A stretch of DNA of 64,000 nt from Clarkia xantiana subsp. parviflora (lineage: Eukaryota > Streptophyta > Magnoliopsida > Myrtales > Onagraceae): positions 11,835,066 to 11,899,065 of the forward strand of contig JAPTYO010000059.1 of the NCBI GenBank assembly GCA_036873135.1, given 5' to 3'. The position numbers were made by a program, and so were the translations under genes. Shown one piece after another: positions 35,016 to 46,661 of the stretch (its first letter is position 1; every line of letters starts with the position of its first letter). The notes beneath the pieces were generated by a model. The model made no database searches. It had not been told where the DNA came from and was given only the letters and a program-made list of their open reading frames with translations.

Positions 35016-37160
35016 AAACTCCCCCTCAAGCTAAACGGGCTTCACCAGCAGCTTCATCAACCAGAATCTTCATCACCAGCTTCCAAGTTTGTAGAACCAT
35101 GCTGTGAACCTGTTGAAGTAGCCTGAAAAATATTCTTTAAACCCAACTGATTAGCCAAAACACAATGTTGGTCATAAGGCAAAGATTTGGTGAAAATATC
35201 AGCAAGTTGCTCCTTAGTGCCAACAAAACTTGTTTGGATGGTTCCATCCAAAATCTTTTCCCGGGAAAATGGCAGTCTATGTCAATGTGCTTAGTCCTCT
35301 CATGAAAGATGGGATTAGCAGCAATTTTCATAGCTGCCTGGCTATCACAATAAAGAACATAATGGTTAGATTGAATAAAACCAACTTCCTTTAATAAACC
35401 CCTGAGCCAAATCACTTCTGCAATGGCCTTCCTCATGGCCCTATATTCTGCCTCAGTAGATGATAATGAAATAGTAGCATCCTTTTTTACCTTCCAGGAA
35501 ACTAGGGAATTTCCAAGCTTCACACAGTATCCTTACACTGACCTCCTTGTTTCAAGACAAGATCCCCAATCTGAATCGCAGTAAGCTATCAACTCTGCTC
35601 TAGTATTGGCAGGCAAAAACAGACCCTTTCCAGGTTCTCTTTTTACATACCTTACTGTACGCAAAACTGCATCCATGTGTGATCTCTTGGGACTCTGCAT
35701 AAATTGGCTCAAATTTTGGACAGCAAAAGAAATGTCAGGACAGGTAACTGTCAAATATAATAACTTGCCTATCAAGCTTCTGAAAGAAGTGACATCATCA
35801 AGGGGCAAATCAGAAGCATTTACATTCATATGCTCATCATATTTGACATTAGTGAGCTTGAGACCAGGTTCCATAGGAATCCTACTACTAACCTTGCTAC
35901 CAAAAAGACTACACTCAGAAACTAACTCCAATGCATATTTCCTTTGAGACAGTACAATACCATCCTTTGATCTCAGCAATTCAATTCCAAGAAAATATTT
36001 GACTTCTCCCAAATTTTTCATTTTAAAATTGTCTTGCAGGACAGATTTTAAATCAGTGATCATGGAGGAACTGTTGCCAGTTATCAATAAATCATCGACA
36101 TATACTAGTAAAAAACATACTCAGAATCCATCTTTTTTGAAAAAAGGGAGTAGTCAAATTTAGATTGAGTATAACCTGCTTTGATCAATGAATCAGTAAG
36201 TTTAACATTCCACTGTCTGGAGGATTGTTTTAGTCCATATAAAGATTTTCGTAGTCTGCATACAATATTCTCCCCTGACTACGAAAACCTTGAGGGAGAG
36301 ACATAAATACCTCATCCTCAAGGTCTCCCTGCAGGAAGGTATTGTACACATCCATTTAAAAAATAGGTCAATTATTCATAGAAGCTAAGGACAAAACAAT
36401 CCTAACAGTGGTCATTTTAACAACTGGCGAAAATGTCTCAAAGTAATCTATGCCATGTTTCTGTTTGAAGCCTTTAGCAACAAGCCTAGCCTTATGGCGT
36501 TCAAGACTACCGTCAGCAATAAATTTTAATTTAAAAACCCACTTATAGCCAATAGGGGCCTTACCATGTGGGAGTGTTGTTACCTCCCATGTTCCATTTT
36601 GTTCCAAAGCAGATATCTCCTCTTGCATGGCTTTGACCCACTCTGGTTGCTTAGCAGCTTCATAATAGCTGTTTGGCTCAACATACTTGAAAAAATTTGT
36701 TAGAAAAGAGTAGCGGAATAGATATATCAGAATAACCCACATGAAGAGATATAGGATCAACAACAATGGAAGATGAGACATAGTCACTCCTCCAGATATG
36801 AGGTCTTATTACCCTCCCAGAAACCCTGGAAATAACTTGGGAAGGAGCCTCAGCAGGGACATGGGTTGCTTCAGATCCAGTGGGAAAGGGATCATCATTA
36901 GCAGATATAGGAGGGGCATCCCCATCAGAGTCAGATGAAGACTCATCATCTGGTTCATATAAGACCTGTTCTTCAGCCAAATCAACGGTGCGTTCGGAAC
37001 GTTCCGCCTGCACATTATACGTTTTTCCATGAAACCAACCTACAAGGAGGAAACAAAAGATGAATGAAAACAAGAGGATTAATGACATACCAGACTCATG
37101 AAAGGAAGGGTCAAGTGAACTATTGCTTTGATAAATGATCTTCACGGTCTCCTTGTCCAA
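35016..37160 (-). pseudogene. truncated Ty1/copia pol (RT and RNase H)
   Basis: Read on the minus strand from 37160, the element first gives an acidic serine-rich spacer, as found between integrase and RT. The RT start follows at 36660-36370 ([37 protein letters not shown]). The later RT is at 36087-35533 (MKNLGEVKYFLGIELLRS, TCPDISFAVQNLSQF) and RNase H at 35523-35137 (SLSSTEAEYRAM, YCDSQAAMKIAANPIFHERTKHI). An EQLADIFTKSLP-like tail ends near 35060. A polypurine tract (CTTGAGGGGGAGT on the minus strand) lies at 35017-35029. Frame breaks and stops interrupt it. Gag, protease and most of integrase are missing, and sequence right of about 37160 belongs to another element. Confidence 0.9.
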
Positions 37161-39164
37161 AGGAGAAAACTCCCCAAAGGTGGACCAGCCATCCGAGCAA
37201 CCGACGCAAAGGTCGACCCTTACTCATGGAAGGGCGGGCCCATTACGGGGGCAACCTCAACATCAAGCTACGGGGGCAAAACCGACACCCAAGAGATCCG
37301 ACCATCAAAGGGCGAGATACACCGCCAAAAGGAACAAACCCCAGAGCGTCACAAAGAGGGCGAACTTTTAGCTTCCCCAAAAGGAGCAAAGCTCCGATAC
37401 ATCCGAAGGAAGGGTCAACCCTTAACATATGTCGATAAACCCCTTCGCACGCGGTAAGAAGAAAGCTTGTAAGAATTTTCACCATCACTTTTATGTAGAA
37501 TGAATTGCATGGCAAGGTTCAAGATCTACACACGCGTTCCAACAAGTGGAGAAAAATGTCACACCTGTCAGAAGCCAATGTTAAAAGACAGTGCTCTCGC
37601 TAGTACAAGGGAGGCAGAACGTTGTGTCCCATCGAGGGACATAGCTCGCATCCTTGGGTAAAAGGGGGTCTATACTCTCACCCTTGCACTTATATTCATA
37701 TTTATGATTTATATCTATGAGTGCACCAGTACCATCACTCATGCTTATCTTCGCAACCCGTCCATGCATACATACATGTTTATGCTTGCACTCACGTGCA
37801 TGCCCGCATACACACTCCCATGTGTTCAAACATTTAGACATTCATGTACATGGCTGCCATATATTCCTGCATACATTCATGTCCACGATCTCAGCATGTC
37901 TACACCCACTTCCATACTTGTGTTTTTACTTGCATGTATGCTAGTACACACCTTTATGTTCATGGCATATCCATCTCTACCCAAGTTAGCACCCTATAGG
38001 CATGTATATCACCCTATAGGCATGTATATCACTTCCCCATACTTAGAAATTTTTTGGACCCAATTCAAATAGTTTTTTCTCGGCGTAGACTCACCCCATA
38101 TGAAATTGAGGTACATCGACTCATATCCATGATTGCATTGCATCCCCATGCACGTACGTATTTTTAAAATGCATGCATGGAAAAGTTGGGTTTTTTATTA
38201 TCACATCCATATTTTACGGACACGTGCCTAGGCACGTGCACGTTTACTCTAATGTTTACAATTCCTCTATTTCAAGAAACGGAGGACAAGACCCGAAAAA
38301 TGCGCCTACGGACAAGCAAAGGTTTCGCCAAGAGGTAAATTCCCGGTTTCAAATTGTGCGTGTCATCCCATCATAAAATAGAGTAAATCAAGGGTTAAGC
38401 CAATGGTTGACTCGGGGGAATGAGATGGATATACGCTCAATTTGAACCCGTTTTAGTTCGAACTGTCTTATTTTGATCACCCCACTTACGATTGCAAATC
38501 GAAACTTTGACCTGAACACTTCACGCGCAACGCTAACGATCTGGACGAGCCAAAATACTCGCCCGGACCCATCCTTCGAACTCATCTAGGTGAGATCGGG
38601 TGGGCTGACCCGATCTCCCCTAGGGGAGACCGGGTTGGCTCGCCCAACCTTTCCTAGGAGGGGTTGGGCAAGCTAACCCGATTTTAGGCCTTGGGGGTCG
38701 GATTTTCCGCCCGACCCCAAAGGCCTCGACCTCCCTTTCACCCGGCCTACACTTAGCCAATTTTGCCTACCTCTCCATGCTTTAAGGGTTTAATCATGTT
38801 AATATGTGTTAACTGAGTACATTTAGGGATTAACAGTGTCGTTAAGCCACCTTAATGACACTGTTGCCTATATATACTCCACAAGTTCCATTCATTCCGG
38901 GAGGTTTACATCTTTGCATACCTAGCTCTGCCTTCTCTCTAGGATTTTATCTCTCTAGAGAACTCAGACTTACTTAAGCATCGGAGAGGGTTCACTGAGC
39001 ACCACCCCCCTCTTCGTGCTCGGTACTGCCCCTTGTGCAGGTCGACGAGAAGCGAAGGAACATATCAGACAGACAAGCTAGACGAATCAAGAAAGAAAGC
39101 GGATAACCCGTGAGAAGTGCCACTCGGATCAGAGACCCGACGATCCGAGGGACACGATCTAACA
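37161..39164 (+). mobile_element. Ty3/gypsy-type element end with LTR
   Basis: The part from about 37960 to 39164 parallels 3220-4433: GATGGATATACGCTCAATTT, AATCAAGGGTTAAGCCA, a TATA box near 38870-38876, TAAGCATCGGAGA, CCCTTGTGCAGGT and a TAACA end at 39164. The upstream part (37161-37700) is GC-richer and has a purine run, AAAAGGGGG, near 37661. It may be the element's 3' internal region. No pol domain is recognised. The left part is cut off where the copia element begins. Confidence 0.5.
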
Positions 39165-39885
39165 GTAAGTAATTCTATAAATATTGACTGTTTTAATATA
39201 AATATTTAGGTCACAGTATGTTGTTACATATACGGTAATTTTTAAACGTGTACATAGTTTATATGCATGCACAATAGTATAATATATAATATAATGTAGC
39301 AATTAAGATGTATAAATATGTTAGACTGTCAAATTTCTAGATTTACATTGCATTACACTGTTAGACTGTAAATTTAATTTATTTACTAATTTTTTAAATA
39401 ATTTTAAAAATGAAAAATTAGTAAACCTTTTTTAAAAATGAAATTTAATTTCTTATAAAATTTTAAAAAAATGTATTATTTAAAAAATGTGTTAAATACT
39501 TAACAATGTTAAAATGTCCATTTACTCGTGTTATTTTTTTTAAAAATTTATTTAAAAAATGGTAAAATTAATTAAAAAAATTGCAATATAAATATTATGT
39601 ATAATAATTTTTAAATATGTAGATTTCATTACATTACGTTGTTAAACTGACAATTTATGAATTACATTGGTATACTAATTATATATAAAATAATATTTTT
39701 TTTCTTTATAAATTACGGTATTATAGTAGTTTTTAGAAATGCATAAATAATATTTTAAGAAAAAATAATTATAGTTACTTTTTATGTTGATAGGGTAAGT
39801 CCCAAAATCAAAGGGTATTATTAAACTAATAAATTGAAAAATGTATGATACTGACAACTGGAGAAATGAAAAAATGGAAAATTGG
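39165..39885. other. intergenic AT-rich DNA
   Basis: Very AT-rich with repeated AAATTAGTAAA and TTAGACTG words. No gene seen. Confidence 0.4.
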
Positions 39886-40460
39886 TAGGCTTGGGCAAAG
39901 TTCGGTTTAATATTGAACCGGTCTAAAACTGCACTAAACTGCAATATGAGTTAAGTTCAATTTTTTATTCTAATCCCAAGCTGCACTTTTAAAATCATTA
40001 AAAACTGATTTGCTAATAAACCGGTTCAATCCGGTTCGAACTGAACCAAACTGGTTCTATTGAAATTAAATCATTATAAAAAAACAAAGCTACAGATCCT
40101 AATCCTATAGAGATCAGCTACAGCAAAGATCGAACACATAAAGAACTATAGTTTTATTACCTAAGAAGTAAGAAGAGAAGAATAATTTTTTTTTAATAAA
40201 TAGAGAAGAAGCAAAGATGATAAATGCAGTGATTATGAGGATCATTCAATAGTCGACACATTGTATATATTCACCAAAATATATGAATAATTAATAACAC
40301 ATTATTGAACCAAATCGGTTCGGTTAACTTCTAAATTGGCTTAATTGATTTCAATCCTAAACTGCACTATTAATATTCTTAAAATCTGGGTTGTTTATCA
40401 AACCGGTTTAGAACCAATTACAATTCGGTTCTATCAAACCGATTCTTATGACCAATCCTA
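39886..40460. mobile_element. hAT-like non-autonomous element (575 bp)
   Basis: TAGGCTTGGGCAAAG at the left resembles TAGGATTGGTCATAAG read inward from the right. The flanks are AAAATTGG (39878-39885) and AAAACTGG (40461-40468), an 8-bp duplication with one mismatch. The inside is rich in GGTTCGG/CCGGTTC words like the element at 26766. The inverted ends are imperfect, so confidence is moderate. No transposase is encoded. Confidence 0.55.
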
Positions 40461-40848
40461 AAAACTGGAAAGTTATAAAACTGATACTTCAGACATCAAA
40501 TTGCGACCAAAAAAAGAATTAAATCACAACATGACTTATACTTCAAACTCTTTTTAGATTATTAACTCTTAATTATTTTGATAGGTAGAGTCTCAATAAG
40601 ATGCAACATTGCAACTGATGATTTTGGAGTAAGAATGTTAGGGGAGGGAGTACAACGCACTGCGCTTCGTTCGTATGGAGGTTGAACATACAAAAGAAAG
40701 ATAATAATACAATAGAAGCAGAAATCATCATGTCTTACAATATACATCATCGCCATTTAAACAGCTTGCCCTCCAAGGAAAGGCTTAAAAGGACAATAGC
40801 CAAGTCTTGTTTGTGTCTTTAGATTACAGAAATGAAGTCACTGCCTCT

Positions 40849-42601
40849 TCAACATTCACATCCTGAGGACCTTTGCTGCTGCCCACCCGCTACATCAATA
40901 GTGTCGGGAAGGTATCTGGACAACATCGCAATACCAAATATACAACATCAGTCAACAACATCTATAAAATGTAGATTTCTCTCATTCTACAGTAGATGCA
41001 CTTTCCATACTCCAGTATGCTGGTCATATATATATATATATATGGATCACTCAGTTAGCTAGATAAAGTTATCCAAAGTAAACTTACATTTCTTCTTCGG
41101 GTTCGTTTTGAAGAGCATTCTTGACTATGCACTGAAAAGCATCTTCAACGTTAAACCCATCTTTTGCTGAGGTCTCAAAGTAAGGAATATTTCCCTTGGA
41201 GGCACACCATGCTTTTGCCTTTTTCTCAGACACCTGTTCAACTCCAGTCCAACAAATTACATAACTCTACCTCCCTCAACATACATATATAACATTACCC
41301 CCATGCAAATCAATATATAACATTAACTCTACATATACCAACGCAAAAGCAAGTTTCTGTCATCATTTACTAAGAGAATTTCAGTCTACCAAATGTATAT
41401 TTAGTAGTAGTACATGATTAAAGAGATAATTAGTATCTCACCACACGGCTGCTGCCACCATCGATATCAATCTTGTTTCCCAAAACAATAAAAGGAAAGT
41501 TTTCAGGATCAGAAGGGCTGGCCTGAACATGAAAAGTAGAGCATACTAGATTAGGGCAGTCAATTCACACGGAAAGCAAGATCTCGAAACATGACAAAAC
41601 TACAGCTATTACCTGGATCAGAAACTCTTCCCTCCAGTGATTAAGGTTTTCAAATGATTTCATGACGTTCACATCATAGACAAGAACACAACAATCCGCT
41701 CCTCGGTAAAATGCAACACCGAGGCTTTGAAACCTTTCCTGTCCAGCTGTATCCCATATCTGAAGCCAGTAAATTGGTGCCATTATATAAAAGTCTAAGA
41801 TGAACAGTAATTAAGGTTCCCTTTCCCAAGCAAGTTCAACTTATAGTTCACCTGCAAAGTGAAGAGCCTGTCCTCAACCTGGATTTCCTTAGTTAAGAAA
41901 TCAGCCCCAATAGTTGCTTTGTACTGGTTGCTGAACTTGCGATTGACAAATCTAATACAGACTTAAGGTACAACAGGATATCTAACACATTAAGAAAGAT
42001 CAGATAAAACATCCAAACCAAACAGTCTTGAGGATACTGATTCATCAGTGATGTCTTCCCGACCCTGTTATTTGACAAAGCACACAGATGAGTTCATAAG
42101 ATTGATCATTAACTAAAAGCTCAAATTACAGGAATAACTTGATAGAAAAAGCTTCCATTTATCCAAATGACCACTATCAATTCATGAACTAACAGACAAA
42201 AACAGTTCTACACATCTAAAGTACAGTACAACAATAGTTTACATTCTTAGTATGTCCAGGATTATCCAATTACATAAGTGAACCTAAAATTACTATCAAC
42301 TGTCAAATAATACTAACAAAAATTAATTGATTTTAAAGTAATTCATCGACAACAAGCTTATCAGCAATAATCTGGCTCTCTTTTCCACATATTCAACAAC
42401 ATTATATGACCGTGTAAGTTTTCCCCTTCCTAATCCTCCACGTTCATCCACTAACCCAGTCATTTACTCAGCAGGAAACGGAGATGAAGCATAAATCAGA
42501 TTCAACGCTACAGGCGGAACTTGAAAGTAACACGGAGGGAGGACTCACCCACTGTCGCCGAGAATGATAACTTTGAGAAGCATCCGCCTTCGTGAAGCCA
42601 T
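40849..42601 (-). CDS. RABG3: Rab7-type small GTPase, RABG3 subfamily
   Basis: RABG3 (plant Rab7) GTPases sit on late endosomes and the tonoplast and direct fusion with the vacuole. Exons are 42601-42549, 42064-42038, 41951-41852, 41759-41613, 41522-41442, 41233-41088 and 40915-40849, with GT-AG borders throughout. The phases close exactly to 206 aa, the usual RABG3 length. It starts [20 protein letters not shown]. The P-loop GDSGVGKT is at residues 15-22, switch [10 protein letters not shown] at 63-70, NKID at 125-128, ETSAK at 156-160, and the C-terminal CEC is the double geranylgeranylation site. All catalytic elements are intact. The 27-bp second exon is too short for ordinary ORF finding. 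The exact paralogue cannot be decided here. Confidence 0.96.
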
Positions 42602-42983
42602 AGACCAGACTCAGACTCTGCCAACGAAAGCCTCCTCCGTCTTCTTGATTCGTTGGCTGTCTGTGATAGACTGACTTTTGATTCCAGTTGCTGACAGCAG
42701 TTTTGCTTTCAATTATTTTTCCAACCGATAATATATCAAAGAAAGAATATCCTAAGTCTCTCCAATTTCAATATATACAACGGTTAAAATTCTTTTACTT
42801 AGCTGAGCGGATTGACATTGACTAATTAGTTTTTGATTTGGCAAAAAAAAAAAAAATCATTTAATTTTTGTGAATTTTAGGAGCTTAAGAATTTCAAACT
42901 ATCGTCAATTTTGGATGAATGTGTGAGTACGTGTCAATCACTAATTAGTAATTACTGCAATTTGAATCGACTAAATGTCCTTA
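42602..42983. promoter_or_regulatory. RABG3 upstream region
   Basis: The 5' UTR and proximal promoter should lie here, squeezed between the RABG3 start and a Tourist-like MITE at 42984. I see no sharply defined core promoter element. Confidence 0.35.
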
Positions 42984-43400
42984 GAGCATCCACAATGGTA
43001 TTACGTAAAGATTACGTAAACGTGGGTCCTACATGTTTATTTAAATAAAGCAACAAAAACTATCTACAGTGGTTTTACATAGCATTCCTTAAACATGGGA
43101 CCCACACGTAAATTTATGTTTTTACATAAAGCATTCCTTACATTTAAGTAATGCATTATGTATTACGTAAACAATTTTTTATTATAAATTAATTCATTTT
43201 ATAATTAATGTTAATATCTTATTGGTGGTTGTTGGAAAATTTAATAATAAAATATATTTAAGGAATATGTTTAAGTAATACGATTGCAGAGAAAATATTT
43301 TTTACGTGTGTCTTAAATTTACGTATTACTTAAAGTGTACATAAATGTCTACATGACAACTTTAAAGAATACAATTTATGTAAAACCATTGTGGATGCTC
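42984..43400. mobile_element. Tourist/PIF-Harbinger-like MITE (417 bp)
   Basis: GAGCATCCACAATGGT at the left pairs with GAGCATCCACAATGGT read inward from the right. TTA flanks both sides (42981-42983, 43401-43403). A TTA duplication with such ends defines Tourist-like MITEs. TTACGTAA words recur inside. It sits about 380 bp upstream of the RABG3 start and could affect its promoter, although that is inference. Confidence 0.88.
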
Positions 43401-43424
43401 TTATGGTATCTAAATTTTTTAATA

Positions 43425-44330
43425 CTAGACTAGATATTTCATATATACTAAGAAAAAGAAAGTTACAATAACAGTTTTGATATATATATATATTAAACGA
43501 TCTGATATAATGTTATTTTTATGTATTGATTAAAACACAGACCCTCAATTTTCGTGATAACCACCTCTAGACATTCTTTAGCTATACGAATCTTTGAAAG
43601 CTCCAATTAATTTTGCATTTCTCTCAAAAAAAAAATTATTCAGATATATGCAACCATAACATCTTAATATTTCGTCAAAATATGTCTTGCTTCTTGCTCA
43701 GACATGACTTTTATTGCTTTACATCTTTGAAAATAATATATTTCAATGTATCTGCAACACAATAAAAAACAAACGTAAACTAATAGAAAATAAAAATTAC
43801 ATAAAAATCCATATAAACTTGGTAACAACAAAAATCCAGTAATAATTTTTAAATGAAACACTGAAAATGATCAAGAATCAACTCGAATGAGCTAGCTATA
43901 TAAGGATTGATATCTGTAAAACATCAATTTTACCATTAGTCCTACATCCTCTTCTGCAAGTTTACCTCACAGAGTAATACATACCTCGCTACTATTAAGA
44001 ATATGATGATAAACTAACGATCCAAATCATGAGTTGAAGTAACAGAAGAGAGATAAAATACATACCATTAAGAGAAATCTCATTGCCTCGAGAGTTGCAA
44101 TCAGTTATATTGAATCATCAACATTCGCCGCGTCCAAACTTTCATAGTATGAACTCTTGAATTGTTGTATGAAATCAAAGATGAATAAATGAGCACTTGG
44201 TATCGTGTAATCCAATATTAAGCAAGAGATCTTTCTTACTCTGGGCACTGACATAATAACCTAATGAGATTGCTTCGTGATGACGTGGCGGCCAAAGAAC
44301 CGCCTAGTATCTAAATCTATAATATATAGA
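43425..44330 (-). mobile_element. candidate Helitron, minus orientation
   Basis: On the minus strand the 5' end would be TCTATATATTATAGATT just after A at 44331, followed by GCGGTTCTTTGGCCGCC and CCACGTCATCACG, which resemble plant Helitron 5' ends from memory. The 3' end would be CTAG at 43425-43428 or 43430-43433, with T beyond it. No terminal hairpin is clear, so the call is weak. No helicase is encoded. Confidence 0.3.
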
Positions 44331-44501
44331 TAGATGATATCTAATACTCTTCTGCAACTTATGCATCATCGTTATGTCCATCTTACTTTTGAAATACTTT
44401 TGAAACGCCACCAACATCATAGTAACCTCCTTCTTCTTATCTCGGTATCAATTCTTATTTATAAGTTAGAAAATAAAATTGATTGATTTATATTAATTTT
44501 T

Positions 44502-45347
44502 GGGTCAATAACTTGGGAGAGGTCTGAAGATTGGACCTTGTGAATTTGAGAGGTCTGAAGATTGAAATGGTGATAACTGAGATCTGAAGTTTGGACTTTG
44601 TGATTTTTAGGTTTTCCGTCCAAATTTTCTGTCAAATTTAACAGAAACACGTGAAATGTCATATTTACCCCTGACAATATTTTAAACAAATTAAAGTTTA
44701 ATTAATTGAATATGAAATGACAAAAATACCTCTTTCACTAATTAAAACATAACTCAACTCCGGCCACCACCACGGCTCCCGCCGGCCACCACCCAACTCC
44801 GGCGACCACCACTCACAGTCCGGCGACCCCACCAAACTCCGACGGCCGCCACGATGGGACCCAAATCGAAGCCATCGGCCCCGATCGGAGCCACAAAGCT
44901 CCGATCGGAGCTCGGTGGCCCCGAATCGGAGTATGTGGCCCCAGATCGGAGCCACCGAGCTCCGATCGGAGCTTTGTGGCCCAATCGGGGCCGATGGCTC
45001 CGATTTGGGCCCAATCGGGGCCGTGGTTGTGCTCGCCAGAATTGGGTAGTGGTCGTCGGAGCGGGTGGTGGTCGCCGGAGCAGAGTGGTGGTCGCCGGAG
45101 TTAGGTGGTGGTTGTCGGAGTTGGTGGTGGCAGTAAGGGCATTTTCGTCTTTTCATTTAAGCATGTGAGGTGGAAGAAGGGCATTTTTGGAATTTAATTT
45201 TATTTCTGGTCACATGTCAAGCACATGACCAGTTTCCGTTAATTTTAACGGAAAAAACTAACGGAGACCTCTATTATCTACAAATCAAAACTTCAGACCT
45301 CTATTATCACCAATTTAAACTTCAGAGCTCTCCCAGGTTATTGACCC
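44502..45347. mobile_element. non-autonomous Mutator-like element, copy 3 (846 bp)
   Basis: A perfect 9-bp duplication, TTAATTTTT, flanks it (44493-44501, 45348-45356). GGGTCAATAACTTGGGAGAG at the left pairs with GGGTCAATAACCTGGGAGAG read inward from the right, and the arms extend further. The GC-rich core has CCGGCCACCACC and GCTCCGATCGGAGC words. Its right arm (GGGCATTTTCGTCTTTTCA, GGTCACATG, TAACGGAAAAAACTAACG) closely follows that of 5612-6423, so the two are one family. No transposase is encoded. Confidence 0.9.
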
Positions 45348-45356
45348 TTAATTTTT

Positions 45357-45823
45357 CAAAGAAATAATTTAATTGACAATAAGAAAATAATTATTGGACA
45401 ATTTAAACATTCAATTGATGGTCACCGTTGGTGTTGTAGAGGACAACTTCCCGCGAATAATATAATATCGCGGTGTTCCGTTACCGTACCGGTCAGACGG
45501 GCAGCAGCACTTCAGTTCAGCACCACTGTGCCTCCTGTCCTGGCCAAGCAGAGATTGAGGCAGACTTCTTCTGCTCAATGAAATGATGTATCTCATTCTC
45601 AACAGATGCATCATTTTTTGCTGTTGCTCATAGTTATTGCCATTATGTGTAGTGTAGTGTAGTCAACAAGAGAATGAATATATCAGTAAATATTATAGTT
45701 TGTAGTTTTGTATATGATTTTGACTGAATCAATACAATATTATTGATTTGGTAAACCAAGCACAGACAAATTGTGCGCATTTATTAACAATGCATGATTG
45801 TGCCTATTATTATTACAATAAAC
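45357..45823. other. intergenic DNA
   Basis: No gene seen. A minus-strand frame at 45411-45614 has no recognised motif. Confidence 0.4.
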
Positions 45824-45826
45824 TTA

Positions 45827-46580
45827 GAGCACTTTCAATGGGCAAATTTTGCAAGACATTTGCTTATGTGGATGTGAGAGGCAAGAACAAATTTTGTCCG
45901 CACCACTAATTGTCCCTCCATAACTTTTTTCTCTTTCCTCTAAGTTGTCCTTAGGACATTTGTGTTTCCAAGACATTTAATTTATTTATTTTTAACAAAA
46001 ATAAAAATGACTTACAAATAATAATAAAATGTTTGTAGTATATAAAATGTTATATATTATTGTGACTATGAGAGGTATATCAAAAATAATATCCAACTTC
46101 GTGATAAACAGACACATCGACAACTATAAGAAGACTTGATCGAACATATTTGACAATTTCATAATATTCGTGCAAATTTCGTTTAAGTCTACTATGAGTG
46201 ATTAATGATGTAGCTTAATTATTTAATAAAAAATTTAATACAATAAAATTTTCTATTTTATAATATTATTAATGATTTAAATTATGTATTTTTTTTATAT
46301 ATTTCATAGATAATTACTTGAATAAAATATTTATTTGTATGTATAATAATATAATTAGTTGATTAAAAAGTAAATTATAATTAAAAACATTTTTTTTTTA
46401 AATCATATAAAAACCATATAGATCCAAAATGGCTTGCCTAATATGTCCAAAATGGGTTTTGCACATTGTGAGGACTTTGGACAAAATTCATTTTTCTCTC
46501 TCTTCTATAACACATAGTCTATGTGGCGCTGATGTGGCGGCAAATGTCCTTCAAAATGTCTTTTACCATTGGAAATGCTC
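45827..46580. mobile_element. Tourist/PIF-Harbinger-like MITE (754 bp)
   Basis: GAGCACTTTCAATGG at the left pairs with GAGCATTTCCAATGG read inward from the right. TTA flanks both sides (45824-45826, 46581-46583). The ends are close to those of the split element at 6446-10462, so they probably belong to one group. It lies within 100 bp of the phosphopantetheinyl transferase stop codon. No transposase is encoded. Confidence 0.82.
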
Positions 46581-46661
46581 TTACTGACAGGAAGGAAGGA
46601 AGGAATGTATACACAATTTGCTACGCCAAACCACATCACATGCATAAGAATACACGCCCTA

